Below are positions 26,547 to 35,353 of a stretch of 64,000 nt of DNA, one piece after another. The stretch is from Anabaena sp. PCC 7108 (GTDB taxonomy: Bacteria > Cyanobacteriota > Cyanobacteriia > Cyanobacteriales > Nostocaceae). The notes below the pieces were generated by a model. It was not told the DNA's origin. It saw only the letters and a list, made by a program, of their open reading frames with translations, and did no database searches. Positions within the stretch are counted from its first letter, which is position 1; each line of letters starts with the position of its first letter. A program made the translations under genes and the position numbers. Location: NCBI RefSeq assembly GCF_000332135.1, contig NZ_KB235896.1, positions 5,351,356-5,415,355 of the forward strand, in the 5' to 3' direction.

Positions 26547-26882
26547 TTACTGTCCGACTTCGGTAAGTCCTCGAAAGTCTATTATATTAATGCCGCCTTT
26601 ATTATTTGGTATTACAGAACCAACTGTAATAACTTCTTCTTGGGTAGATTTTAAGCTATTAAAAACTAAGTATTTCGCAACATAGAAGGGAGTTTTCAGG
26701 AAACAATTGTTGTTCACAAAACTATTGTGCTTTACGTGATTACTCTTCCAGGTAATGCTAACTGTGGAAAAAGTGTCTTTAGTGCAATATATTCGCACTT
26801 CTTGAGTTTTTTCTTCTTCTAGTAATGCTGAACAAGAAAAAGATAAATAAATAACAGCAAAAACAAAAACTAAACGAATCAT
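26547..26882 (-). CDS. Small secreted or lipoprotein, unknown family
   Basis: Hypothetical protein of 111 residues. The N-terminal 20 residues are hydrophobic with a weak lipobox (YLSFSC, cysteine at about residue 17), so it is probably exported and perhaps lipidated. The rest contains two more cysteines (IYCTKD, NNCFLK), which could form a disulfide in the periplasm. No family was recognised. There is no clear Shine-Dalgarno before the ATG at 26882. It lies between the Rpn pseudogene and CRISPR array 3. Confidence 0.5.
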   Translation of the reverse strand: MIRLVFVFAVIYLSFSCSALLEEEKTQEVRIYCTKDTFSTVSITWKSNHVKHNSFVNNNCFLKTPFYVAKYLVFNSLKSTQEEVITVGSVIPNNKGGINIIDFRGLTEVGQ

Positions 26883-26916
26883 TTTTGATTTTCCAATTAC
26901 AATTTTACTTACTAAT

Positions 26917-27111
26917 TTAGGATTTACGCATTGTACAAATCAATCGTGATATGCGTTCACCAAAATACCTTATTTCAGGCTGCAATTAATTCTATTTTTG
27001 CCGATAAATCAACCGTGGAGTAGGGGTTTAGCACTGCTAAACCCCTACGATAAATGTGTTTTTCACGTCCATATATATTTAATGTTTTTTGTCAATGCGT
27101 AACTCCTATAA
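26917..27111. mobile_element. MITE-like element with TTAGGACTTACGCATTG-type ends
   Basis: The left end TTAGGATTTACGCATTG at 26917 and the right end CAATGCGTAACTCCTATAA are inverted copies with three or four mismatches. The interior carries the hairpin GGGTTTAGCACTGCTAAACC. Two other elements with the same type of ends are at 30266-30640 and 37515-37710. It ends 11 bases before the distal repeat of CRISPR array 3. Confidence 0.7.
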
Positions 27112-27122
27112 TTGTCAAACAA

Positions 27123-27741
27123 GTTTCCAATTATTCCGAATTAACCCAATCGGTGGGGTAGTGACAGGTTCAGAATATGACCGTAGAAAGGTTTCCAATT
27201 ATTCCGAATTAACCCAATCGGTGGGGCGATAGCAACTGTTTAGGTGCTAACGGACGTAACGTTTCCAATTATTCCGAATTAACCCAATCGGTGGGGTTGG
27301 GAGAATTTTCTGTCAATGTGCCAACCACAATTGATAGTTTCCAATTATTCCGAATTAACCCAATCGGTGGGGGGGATTGCGTATATATACAAAGATACAA
27401 AAACTCCAGAGTGTTTCCAATTATTCCGAATTAACCCAATCGGTGGGGAAATGCAAATGGTTGTTCCAACGGATCACAATTCGTTCGTTTCCAATTATTC
27501 CGAATTAACCCAATCGGTGGGGAAGGCACTTTTCGCGGAGCCCCCTCGGGCAACGCAATGTTTCCAATTATTCCGAATTAACCCAATCGGTGGGGCATGG
27601 GATTATTTTCTAGCAATCCGAGCAACAAAAACAGTTTCCAATTATTCCGAATTAACCCAATCGGTGGGGAAATGAGTTAGTCGCCGTAAATATTGGCAAG
27701 AGCGAGTTTCCAATTATTCCGAATTAACCCAATCGGTGGGG
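27123..27741 (-). CRISPR. CRISPR array 3, 9 repeats of 36 nt
   Basis: Nine perfect copies of the same 36-base repeat as array 1, with eight spacers of 32-40 bases. None of the spacers repeats one from array 1, as judged by eye. Leader on the right, so transcription should run leftwards. The left end has no degenerate repeat and nearly touches a MITE, which suggests that older spacers were lost by deletion. It lies 2 kb upstream of the Cmr operon on the same strand. Confidence 0.98.
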
Positions 27742-28137
27742 AGTTCGTCTAGCAGCCCTTACCCAATAAGGGTTTTAGACCGCAAATCGACACTACTATA
27801 AAAAACATCATAAATCCATCTGAAAAATTAATCAAACACATAGCTCAAACCCTTACACAGCAAGCCATCGACACCAATCAACGAAAGAATAGGGATTTGA
27901 GCGATTCTCTGACTGGTGTCGATAGTCATGATACAAAACCTCCCCAAATAGCCTCAAACCTAGATACAGAAAGACTTTGATAGAAACTTAGTTTAACAAA
28001 ATATCTTCTTGGTCATTCGCACGAGCAATGTAAAATTACCATTTATACCCAACTAAGATTAAACACATACCTCAAATATTTAACTTGATTTGCATATTTA
28101 AATAAATTAGTAAAATAACTATAAAATTATACCTTAT
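27742..28137 (-). promoter_or_regulatory. Leader of CRISPR array 3 and divergent promoter region
   Basis: A 396-base gap. The left two thirds match the array 1 leader, with ATCGACACTA at 27786-27795, ATCGACACCA at 27867-27876 and the inverse TGGTGTCGAT at 27914-27923. The right third is AT-rich and should contain the promoter for the kinase-WYL gene starting at 28138. Array and gene are divergent, so one factor could control both. Confidence 0.75.
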
Positions 28138-30261
28138 ATGTCAACATCTCGACGCAAGACTCAACAGGCAGCTAAAACCGACTCCAAAGCCTACGCTCAT
28201 TTTCTCATTGGGACACCAGGAAGCGGTAAATCTACCTTTGCAAAACTCCTATCCAGCACAGGGAATTGCGAAATCATCTCCACTGATGAAATCCGCCAAG
28301 AACTATATGGTGACGCGACAATTCAAGGGGAATGGCACACAATCGAAGCCACTGCCATTAACCGTATTTGTACTGCTTTTAGTTTAGAGAAAAGTGTTAT
28401 CTACGACGCTACTAATTGTAAGCGTTCCTTTCGCATGGACTTTTTACTCAAAGTCAAAACCCAACTTGGAGAATGGGAGTTACCCCAACTCCACTGGATT
28501 GGCTGGTACTTAAAAACTCCCTTGGAAATTTGCATTAGCTGGAATCAACAACGCCAACGCCAAGTTCCCCCAGATATTATTAAAAGTATGTATAAAATGC
28601 TGCAAGACTTTCCACCAATTCATGGTGAAGGATTCGCCGCAGTCAATAAAATTGATGTCAATTCACCCGAATTTTCCCAACACCAAATTGCCAAACTAAT
28701 TGGAGGTGTTCCCCGTCAAATTGTTAACGTTCAAAATCGTCATGCAAACATCACACCCCATCGTTATAGTCATCTAGTGGATTTTGAACGTTTGATGTAT
28801 TTGATATTCTTAATAATTAACTATCCTGGCATTGGTGAGTTCCACTTAACTAAGCCTCAAGTCCTAGAAAACATTCTCGGCTATGTTCCATATTTTACTA
28901 ACTCCCTGCAAGAAATTACTGCTTTTATGTCCAAGATGCGGGGTGAAATTTATGCTAGGGAAGATGCTATAGCTGCTGATTTAGAATGGCTAGAAGCTGA
29001 AGGAATTATTAATAGTAATTCAAAAGTTTGTAGTGAAGATTTTCCCAAGTTTGCGCCTGATGAATTGATGTCTTTAAATGCAACACATTCCTATTCAGAC
29101 AAAGATGTGTTTAGGCGTTTAATCGGGACAATTCGCTTTATTCTCCACTACCCTTTTTTAGCTGATATGGGTGTAGGTAGCTTGAACACTTTAATTCGCT
29201 CTCTTGCACAAGCGGGGGTAATTGACAACTATCGTACAGAAAAAGATAGAATTCGTAAAGATATTGAAAAAGTTTTAAAACCTTATAAAATATTACCGGA
29301 GTTTCCGATGCGTCACGGTTATTTTGCTGGTACTGGCATTCTTTCTAAACCAGAATTAATCAAGGTTTTTGATATTATTCAATCCCAAGCTAAGAGTTTA
29401 AATGACCCCCAAGCCTTAGCAATCTACGAAACATTTAAGCAACGGTTGTTACAAACACATACTATTGAAAATACTGAAAATATTTATCCCGTGAGAGCGA
29501 TCGCTAATAGTTCTATTATTGACCCCAAATATCTCCATAGTAGCGCCTTAAGTAATAATCTCACTCAGTTGGAAACAGCAATTGTGGAAGGAAGGCTGTT
29601 GGAGTTACAACGGTTTGCAGGTGTGGGTAGATACAAAGGGGATGAAAAAGACTTTTTTTTAGCCTATCCATTGCAAATGGTTTTTTCTAACTTTGCTTGG
29701 TATTTGGGTTATGAGTGCGTAAGTGGTGAAACTTCTGGTTTATTGCGTTTTGAACGTCTGGATAGACTGTGTTTAGGTAGACCGCAAAGCCAACAACGCA
29801 ACGGAGAATCACAGGAAAAGGCACTACAAAAGTTACAGAAATTATTTAAATCTGGTGCGGGGATGTACTTAGGAAATAGCAGCATTGACCAACAACAATT
29901 TCTCAGTACAGATCAACAAAAACGAATGCAAGTCTGCGTGACAGTGGAACTGTGGTTTAATGACCAGATTTATCCGTTTATTACCGAGGGGACAAAACGG
30001 TTCGCACAGATGAAAATGTCTCCACCGATTCAGAAGACAACGAGTAATTTACCCAAGTCGCTATTTTGTTTGGACAGGACTGATGATATTTATTTCCCCC
30101 ATCGTTTTCAAGCTACCTTTCCCAAGTGGACTTTAGAGGATTTTGATTTGCAAAGATGGATTGTTGGTTTTGGTGCAGGTGTGAAAGTAGTAACACCACA
30201 AAAATTAGCGGAAAGGATAAAGGAAATAGGTCAAGGAATTGTCGGAAATTATGAAAGTTAA
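28138..30261 (+). CDS. P-loop kinase fused to a WYL-type regulator
   Basis: Protein of 707 residues combining an enzyme-like and a sensor-like part. Residues about 20-190 are a P-loop kinase resembling polynucleotide kinase or zeta toxin: Walker A GTPGSGKS (25-32), then ISTDEIRQELYGD and VIYDATNCKRSFR. The middle is helical, perhaps with winged-helix DNA-binding parts (SLNTLIRSLAQAGVIDNYRT). The last 220 residues resemble a WYL domain with its C-terminal extension (LEQ-like RFAGVGRYKG, SNFAWYLGYE, then WIVGFGAGVKVVTPQKLAER). WYL proteins often bind nucleic acid or nucleotide ligands and control CRISPR and phage-defence loci. It diverges from the array 3 leader. Whether the kinase acts on RNA ends, such as crRNA, is open. 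Confidence 0.7.
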   Translation: MSTSRRKTQQAAKTDSKAYAHFLIGTPGSGKSTFAKLLSSTGNCEIISTDEIRQELYGDATIQGEWHTIEATAINRICTAFSLEKSVIYDATNCKRSFRMDFLLKVKTQLGEWELPQLHWIGWYLKTPLEICISWNQQRQRQVPPDIIKSMYKMLQDFPPIHGEGFAAVNKIDVNSPEFSQHQIAKLIGGVPRQIVNVQNRHANITPHRYSHLVDFERLMYLIFLIINYPGIGEFHLTKPQVLENILGYVPYFTNSLQEITAFMSKMRGEIYAREDAIAADLEWLEAEGIINSNSKVCSEDFPKFAPDELMSLNATHSYSDKDVFRRLIGTIRFILHYPFLADMGVGSLNTLIRSLAQAGVIDNYRTEKDRIRKDIEKVLKPYKILPEFPMRHGYFAGTGILSKPELIKVFDIIQSQAKSLNDPQALAIYETFKQRLLQTHTIENTENIYPVRAIANSSIIDPKYLHSSALSNNLTQLETAIVEGRLLELQRFAGVGRYKGDEKDFFLAYPLQMVFSNFAWYLGYECVSGETSGLLRFERLDRLCLGRPQSQQRNGESQEKALQKLQKLFKSGAGMYLGNSSIDQQQFLSTDQQKRMQVCVTVELWFNDQIYPFITEGTKRFAQMKMSPPIQKTTSNLPKSLFCLDRTDDIYFPHRFQATFPKWTLEDFDLQRWIVGFGAGVKVVTPQKLAERIKEIGQGIVGNYES

Positions 30262-30265
30262 AATA

Positions 30266-30640
30266 TTAGGACTTACGCATTGACAAGATTCCTCAAATAT
30301 GTAATATGAATTATATTTCTTGTAGGGTGTGGTTCGGCAAGCTCACCAACCACGTCAGACACGATATTTTCACAAAAAACAGATTCTCTCTATCTGACGC
30401 ACCTTACTCAATAAGAGACTTCCAAATAAAAAAATATCCCGTCGTTTTGAGAGCAGGGGGGCAGGGAGCTTTCTAGCAGGGGGAGGAAAGGTGATTTTAG
30501 TTGCAGAAATTTGGATAGCGAAGCGCTGCTGCAAGCAGTTCATCTTTTTTGTGGAGTTCTCTAAGTTATTCCCAAAGGCGAAAACGACGCAATTTCGTTC
30601 ATTCACATCATGGCAGATTCGTACAGTGCGTAAGTCCTAA
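30266..30640. mobile_element. 375-bp MITE-like element with TTAGGACTTACGCATTG ends
   Basis: TTAGGACTTACGCATTG at the left and CAGTGCGTAAGTCCTAA at the right are inverted copies with one mismatch. Inside is a GTAGGGTGTGG ... TCTGACGCACC arm pair related to the dispersed GGTGCGTCAGA repeat. TA lies at both borders, as expected of IS630/Tc1-like transposition, but this is weak evidence. The short frame inside on the minus strand is not coding. It fills most of the gap between the kinase-WYL gene and the DUF3386 gene. Confidence 0.75.
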
Positions 30641-30765
30641 ATATAATCATTGGTGACAAGTTAAGGAAAAGGAGAAATTGTCAAGGGTGGTATTCGTAGT
30701 GATAAAAACAATGGACAAGTGATCGCTCTCAAATTATCGAAAGCGATCGCAGATTATTGAGAAAT

Positions 30766-31410
30766 CTAGCCTAACAACTCGATCTTAGAAAAGATAAATT
30801 CCTGAATGGAAACGTTACCGTCTACCTCAGTGCGAATTTCCCGACGATTCAAAATGAAATACTCACCAACTTTTTCATATTCATCGGTGAATTCACTTCT
30901 ACCGCCCTTTTGTTCGCCAGTTTTGGGGTCATGATATACAGAATCATAGGTATGAGACAAATATCCCGCCCCTGTATCAAGACTGCTAAAAGTGTCAATT
31001 GTCACAAAAGTACCATGAATTAAACGGTGTACGTGGCAAACTTCATTATTGCGAACTTTATACTTGTCCCCTTCAGCCTTTCCACCCATCAAAATTTCCA
31101 CTGCACCACTTGCGTCAGTATTACCGTAGCTAAAAGTATTGGCGCTGTGAGTGTCTTCAAAGGCGCGACGGACACGGTGTACGGCGATTTCCCAAGCTTG
31201 ACCGTGAATCGCTTTTTTAGCTGCTTCGTCTTCTACACCCAAAACTTCGGCTTTGAGATTGGCATCAATACGAACTTGACCTGTAATCACCTGGCCATCA
31301 TACTTGTAAGTAATATCTGCGGTATAACCAGGGAAGCTTTTGTCCCAAGTGTAGCGGTTTTCATAAGCAGCCCGGAAAAGTTCTTGGGCAGAGATTTGTG
31401 TAACTGTCAT
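30766..31410 (-). CDS. DUF3386 family protein
   Basis: Protein of 214 residues that looks like the cyanobacterial and plastid-lineage DUF3386 family. It begins ISAQELFRAAYENRYTWDKS followed by FPGYTADITYKYDG, and has IDANLKAEVLGVEDE and the later tract YDSVYHDPKTGEQKGGRSEF. No signal peptide or membrane segment is seen; it is probably soluble, and its function is unknown. Start: the ATG at 31410, with GGAGAAGC upstream. A divergent LuxR-type regulator begins about 100 bases away. Confidence 0.8.
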   Translation of the reverse strand: MTVTQISAQELFRAAYENRYTWDKSFPGYTADITYKYDGQVITGQVRIDANLKAEVLGVEDEAAKKAIHGQAWEIAVHRVRRAFEDTHSANTFSYGNTDASGAVEILMGGKAEGDKYKVRNNEVCHVHRLIHGTFVTIDTFSSLDTGAGYLSHTYDSVYHDPKTGEQKGGRSEFTDEYEKVGEYFILNRREIRTEVDGNVSIQEFIFSKIELLG

Positions 31411-31512
31411 GTGCTTCTCCTATCGCCACTAGTAATAATAGCGTTTTAATCTTGCTGGTATTAGCATAGAGATAATGATTGAGGTTCGCATAGTCCCCAA
31501 GTGGGTACTCTT

Positions 31513-32175
31513 ATGGCTAAAACTCTCCACGCCATTTTTCAAGCGATCGCTAATGTCCAAAATGAGCAAGAATTAAAACAGGCTCTGATGGATACCATTG
31601 GCGACCATTTTGGAGTGCAACATTGGGGTATTTCTTTCCTAGATGACGATTCCCCCACCAAAATAGACTTTCCAGAAATGCCCGCAGCTTGTTTAGAAAG
31701 CAATCCTGTTGGTCAATATGTGGTAGAACGGCACGCCCCTACCCATGAGCAATTAATCTTATCTCCCAGTGATTGGAAGCATTTTTGCACCCGTCATGAC
31801 CATGTGATGACAGGTCCAATAGTGTCCGATGGTAATTTGGTGGGAACATTGAATTTTGCCCGTGACCAAGGCAGTCCACCTTTTAATAGTAATGATTTAG
31901 CTGACCTGAGCGCCTTATGTATTCATTTATCAAGCAAACTAGCCACACTACGGGCAAAACCCAAAACTTTCCCCACTACCGTCTCCAGTCCTCTCACACC
32001 CAGAGAATTAGAAATTGCTGAATTGGTAGCCCAAGGTTTAACTAATGCAGAAATTGCGACTAAATTATGGATTACCCAAAATTCTGTTAAGCAAGCTTTG
32101 AAAAGAATGTTCCGCAAATTGGGGGTATCAGCGCGTGCGGAAATGGTAGCCAAATTGCAAAATCTCGTAGCTTAA
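31513..32175 (+). CDS. GAF-like plus LuxR-type transcription regulator
   Basis: Regulator of 220 residues. The N-terminal 150 residues have a GAF-like pattern (LMDTIGDHFGVQHWGISFLD, GPIVSDGNLVGTLNFARD, DLADLSALCIHLSSKLATL), suggesting small-molecule or redox sensing. The C-terminus is a clear LuxR helix-turn-helix (LTPRELEIAELVAQGLTNAE, then IATKLWITQNSVKQALKRMF). Three cysteines lie in the sensor part. The ATG at 31513 is preferred over a GTG at 31501. It diverges from the DUF3386 gene, a possible target. The exact subfamily is not known. Confidence 0.8.
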   Translation: MAKTLHAIFQAIANVQNEQELKQALMDTIGDHFGVQHWGISFLDDDSPTKIDFPEMPAACLESNPVGQYVVERHAPTHEQLILSPSDWKHFCTRHDHVMTGPIVSDGNLVGTLNFARDQGSPPFNSNDLADLSALCIHLSSKLATLRAKPKTFPTTVSSPLTPRELEIAELVAQGLTNAEIATKLWITQNSVKQALKRMFRKLGVSARAEMVAKLQNLVA

Positions 32176-32430
32176 ATCAATAAGTAAGTAGCCATCATGA
32201 ACTGCGTACACCAGGAGGGATGAAAAACTTCTTATTCCCCTCATCGCTTGCGGGGAGGCGTTAAGGGTGGGGTCTTATTTTCAAGTCAGGGGGAGGAAAA
32301 TTCGTTTTGATGCTGTGAAATTGGATAATTTATTTTTTGGAGTTCCCGAATTTAAATCGCTTCAGAAACAGAAATCACCGAGAATGAGTCAAATTAAAGA
32401 CAAATTGACTCATTCTTTATTCCTAAAATC

Positions 32431-33666
32431 ATGAAAACCAAAATACTTTTATGTAGTCTGCTGGGGTTATTTGGTGTCAGCAGCCTGATTTTTTTAACAA
32501 CAAAACTTACCCATAATTCCATTAAACAAGCGATTCCTACGGAGCGCTTCGCGATCGCAATTCCGCCCTCAAAAAATCTGCCTCAAAACCTAGAAACAGC
32601 AGTGCGGGAGAAAATGGGGCAGCAATTGGAAATTAACAGCAAACTACTCAAACTGAATAAATCTCAAATAGCTACTTGGAAAGACTGTTTACCTGATAAA
32701 TCAGGGTTGATCCCTCTTCAACCTTGTCCAGCTACATCACGTTCTGGCTGGCGTGTGACAATGACTGGCCAGGGTGAAAATTGGGTTTATTATGTGACTA
32801 ATAATGGATTTATCACCCTTGATGCGATCGCTAGTTTAAATAAAACTATCTTGTCAAATTTATCCACACAATTGCTTGTGCAGCCAAATAAGTTGCGTAT
32901 TTTGGCAGCACAACTGACCAAAGGTGTTGCACCCTGTCCGGTCAATGCTACTTGTAAAGCTAAACCGACTGTAGGATGGCGTATTCTTGTAGAGGGTACA
33001 GAAAAACCATTTTTCCTGGAACTTGATGGTAAAGAGTTGAATTATGGAACTGCAAGCAGATTTCTTCCCCAGCAAACCGCACAAATGCCTCGTAATATTG
33101 GTGAGAGGGTATTACAAGATGTGTTGAGTCGGCAAAATATGTTAACTCCCAACCTTCGGGTTGAAAGTATTAAAGCCATAAAATGGAATTGGTGTCGAGG
33201 TACAGGTACAGGACCGACAAGACCAGAGATGGGAAATTGCCCAGATGTAGAACAAGCCGGTTGGCAAATGAGCGTCATCAACCAGAGCGATCGCTATATT
33301 TACTATATTCCCAAAACCGCAACTTCAGACTTCAACTTTATTCCCCTACCTGATGGAATGCAGAGTTTACCAGCTTCAGTAGTAACCGCAATCCAAAAAG
33401 ATGCAGCTAAACGAGCAAAAGTCCCAGAGAAAATGATTAATCTGCATTGGACTACACCCAAATTTTTTGACCATTGTTTGAATATTAACAACCAAAAGTT
33501 ACATTGTCGTCAGTCAATTCAAGCAGGATGGCAAGTCAAAGCTGTTGGGGGTAAAGTACCTAGTGCAACTACTCCAACCCCAACTGCTGCCTGGATTTAC
33601 AATGTGAATTTGGGTGGAAATGACATTCGGTTTTCACAGTCTTCTACCTGGTATCCAGTACCTTAA
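32431..33666 (+). CDS. Secreted protein with four Cys-Cys-GW repeats
   Basis: Exported protein of 411 residues with an N-terminal signal or anchor (KILLCSLLGLFGVSSLIFL). It has four degenerate repeats of about 80-110 residues. Each has two cysteines a short way apart, then a Gly-Trp and a beta-hairpin: DCLP...QPCP...SGWRVTM, APCPVNATCK...VGWRILV, NWCRG...GNCPDV..AGWQMSV and DHCLN...HCRQS..AGWQVKA. The two cysteines of each repeat probably form a disulfide in the periplasm. Helices resembling REKMGQQLEI, VLQDVLSRQN and IQKDAAKRAK precede the repeats. No named family was recognised. It may be a periplasmic binding or inhibitor protein; this is a guess. Confidence 0.65.
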   Translation: MKTKILLCSLLGLFGVSSLIFLTTKLTHNSIKQAIPTERFAIAIPPSKNLPQNLETAVREKMGQQLEINSKLLKLNKSQIATWKDCLPDKSGLIPLQPCPATSRSGWRVTMTGQGENWVYYVTNNGFITLDAIASLNKTILSNLSTQLLVQPNKLRILAAQLTKGVAPCPVNATCKAKPTVGWRILVEGTEKPFFLELDGKELNYGTASRFLPQQTAQMPRNIGERVLQDVLSRQNMLTPNLRVESIKAIKWNWCRGTGTGPTRPEMGNCPDVEQAGWQMSVINQSDRYIYYIPKTATSDFNFIPLPDGMQSLPASVVTAIQKDAAKRAKVPEKMINLHWTTPKFFDHCLNINNQKLHCRQSIQAGWQVKAVGGKVPSATTPTPTAAWIYNVNLGGNDIRFSQSSTWYPVP

Positions 33667-33692
33667 AGATGAGCAATAAAACCCACTATTTT

Positions 33693-33855
33693 GGGGAGCA
33701 TCCCAATTTTGCAAAAATATACGCAACTAACCCAAAAAACCTGTTTTACCTCTTACCTTCGCGCTCTTCGCGTCTTCGCGGTTCGTTTATTTTATGCTTT
33801 GTATTCAGTTGGAAGCTCAGATAAAAAATAAACTTACACATTTGGGATGCTCCCC
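33693..33855. mobile_element. 163-bp MITE-like element with GGGGAGCATCCCAA ends
   Basis: GGGGAGCATCCCAA at 33693-33706 is the exact inverse of TTGGGATGCTCCCC at 33842-33855. The interior carries the GCTCTTCGCGTCTTCGCGG tract that is common in cyanobacterial intergenic DNA. It fills about half of the 311-base gap between two convergent genes; the remainder holds nothing recognisable. Confidence 0.7.
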
Positions 33856-33977
33856 TATTTTGCAGAATTTATTGGGTTTCCTCCCATCAACCTAGTCGAG
33901 AAAAATAAGATCCCTAACTTCTCTGATAAATCGGGGATCTGAAGTAATTAGCCGGACTTAATATAAACCGTATTGTT

Positions 33978-35351
33978 CTATAATCCTAGCCAAGTTAAGA
34001 AATTTTCCCACCAAGAAGTAGTCTGAATTCCTACATTAAACTTCATTTTTTGGCGAATATCTTGAATCTTCCAATTAGTTAATTTAGCAAGGGTTTGAGC
34101 TTCTTGTTCAAAACGCCCAGCTAAAGACCGTTTGTATTCCCTACCAGCAGAACATTGTAAATTACCTGTAAAGGGATGTTGTAAAATATAACGTCCTTGG
34201 AAAGATTCTTGATTAGAAGTTGCTTGAAACATCAAATCTTCAGGGAACTTATTGCGAGTGTAGCGGACGTGCAAACGAGTAATAAAAACATTACTTGTAG
34301 GAAAGGGACGACTAAATCTTGGCTGTGTTATGCCATTGAAATCAGAATTATTATCTAACCAAAACACACCAGCTTGCTTAAGTTCTTCGGAGTTGAGAGG
34401 ATCAGCAGAACAAGGATCGCAACTACTCATATTCCAAGCATATTCTAGAAAAGCAACTTTTTTATCTTCTTTAGTGTAAGAAGTTTGAAACATGGATTTA
34501 TAAAAGTCGCCAAATTCTTCTTTGACAAAAACAGGAATATTAACGTTAGAGGCAACTTTAACCGTTCGGTAGTTGGTAACTTCGGCTTGTCCTTTGGGTG
34601 AGAGAATATAAACAATCAAATCTTGTTCTGTAGTGGAGTTAATCATACCCAAACGAATGGGCAACATAAACTTAGATGATTGGTAGGAGATTTGCAGAGG
34701 TCTGAGTAATTGATAACCAGATTCCTCAAATTTATCTAAGTTGACTTTAGCAACAAAGAATTTCATCGCAGAACGAATATAGGGTTTTAGTAATTCTTTT
34801 GCCCCTCTGGGAATTTTGTAGCCATTGCGGTTCAGCCAAGTTTCTAATCCACCAGATTCTTTAGCACTGAGGATGACAATATCATATTCACCAACATTGA
34901 AACGCGCCTCAACTGTCACACCTAAACTGTTATCGCTTCTCCTACTTTCCTCTCTACCTCTAGTTGCTGCGGCTTGTGGTGCTGCCATATCCGCCATTTT
35001 GGAAATTGGGGCGCAGGGGTCAGAATCAAAATATTCTACTAATCTTGGGGCGCTAAAAGCATCTAATCGTTCGATAATTTTAGGTTCAGCAACGCGTACT
35101 TGCTCTTTTTTAATCACCGTTGGCACAGGTATAACTACAGCAAAGTCTTTAACTTCACCTTGAAAGTCATTAGCCATAGTTAATACTGTTTTATCTCCTT
35201 CTCGCGCAATTACTACTTGAGAAGCTTTGTTATATAGCTTGGTATCAGCTTTGGCAACATAAAAACCGCAAAAAGCCCAAGCTGCCGGTGCAAAAGATAG
35301 CACTGCTACAAGTGCTATTAATAAGGGAATGAATAAGCTAAATTTTTTCAT
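33978..35351 (-). CDS. DUF2330 secreted protein
   Basis: Exported protein of 457 residues with a signal peptide (FIPLLIALVAVLSFAPAAWA, cut before FCGFYV). The mature part matches DUF2330: CGFYVAKADTKLYNKASQVV, then VITVMANDFQGEVKDFAVVI-like strands, VPVPTVI and YFDSDPCAP. A further cluster WNMSSCDPCSADPL and a late LQCSAGREYKR follow. A C-terminal aromatic tail (TSWWENFLTWLGL) could touch the membrane. Function is unknown. It starts two bases after the stop codon of the RnfD-like gene, so the two form an operon and may share a membrane process. Confidence 0.82.
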   Translation of the reverse strand: MKKFSLFIPLLIALVAVLSFAPAAWAFCGFYVAKADTKLYNKASQVVIAREGDKTVLTMANDFQGEVKDFAVVIPVPTVIKKEQVRVAEPKIIERLDAFSAPRLVEYFDSDPCAPISKMADMAAPQAAATRGREESRRSDNSLGVTVEARFNVGEYDIVILSAKESGGLETWLNRNGYKIPRGAKELLKPYIRSAMKFFVAKVNLDKFEESGYQLLRPLQISYQSSKFMLPIRLGMINSTTEQDLIVYILSPKGQAEVTNYRTVKVASNVNIPVFVKEEFGDFYKSMFQTSYTKEDKKVAFLEYAWNMSSCDPCSADPLNSEELKQAGVFWLDNNSDFNGITQPRFSRPFPTSNVFITRLHVRYTRNKFPEDLMFQATSNQESFQGRYILQHPFTGNLQCSAGREYKRSLAGRFEQEAQTLAKLTNWKIQDIRQKMKFNVGIQTTSWWENFLTWLGL

Positions 35352-35353
35352 TT

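Noticed and set aside
13616-27705. Self-targeting spacers or spacers shared between arrays
   Set aside because: None was found by eye against the window, but a proper search against the genome and phage databases was not possible.
30370-30606. Open frame inside the 375-bp element
   Set aside because: No ribosome site, no family resemblance, and it lies across inverted-repeat arms.
13322-30640. cas1, cas6 or a reverse transcriptase in the CRISPR island
   Set aside because: All sizeable frames were read; none shows Cas1, Cas6 or RT motifs. Only the cas2 remnant relates to adaptation.
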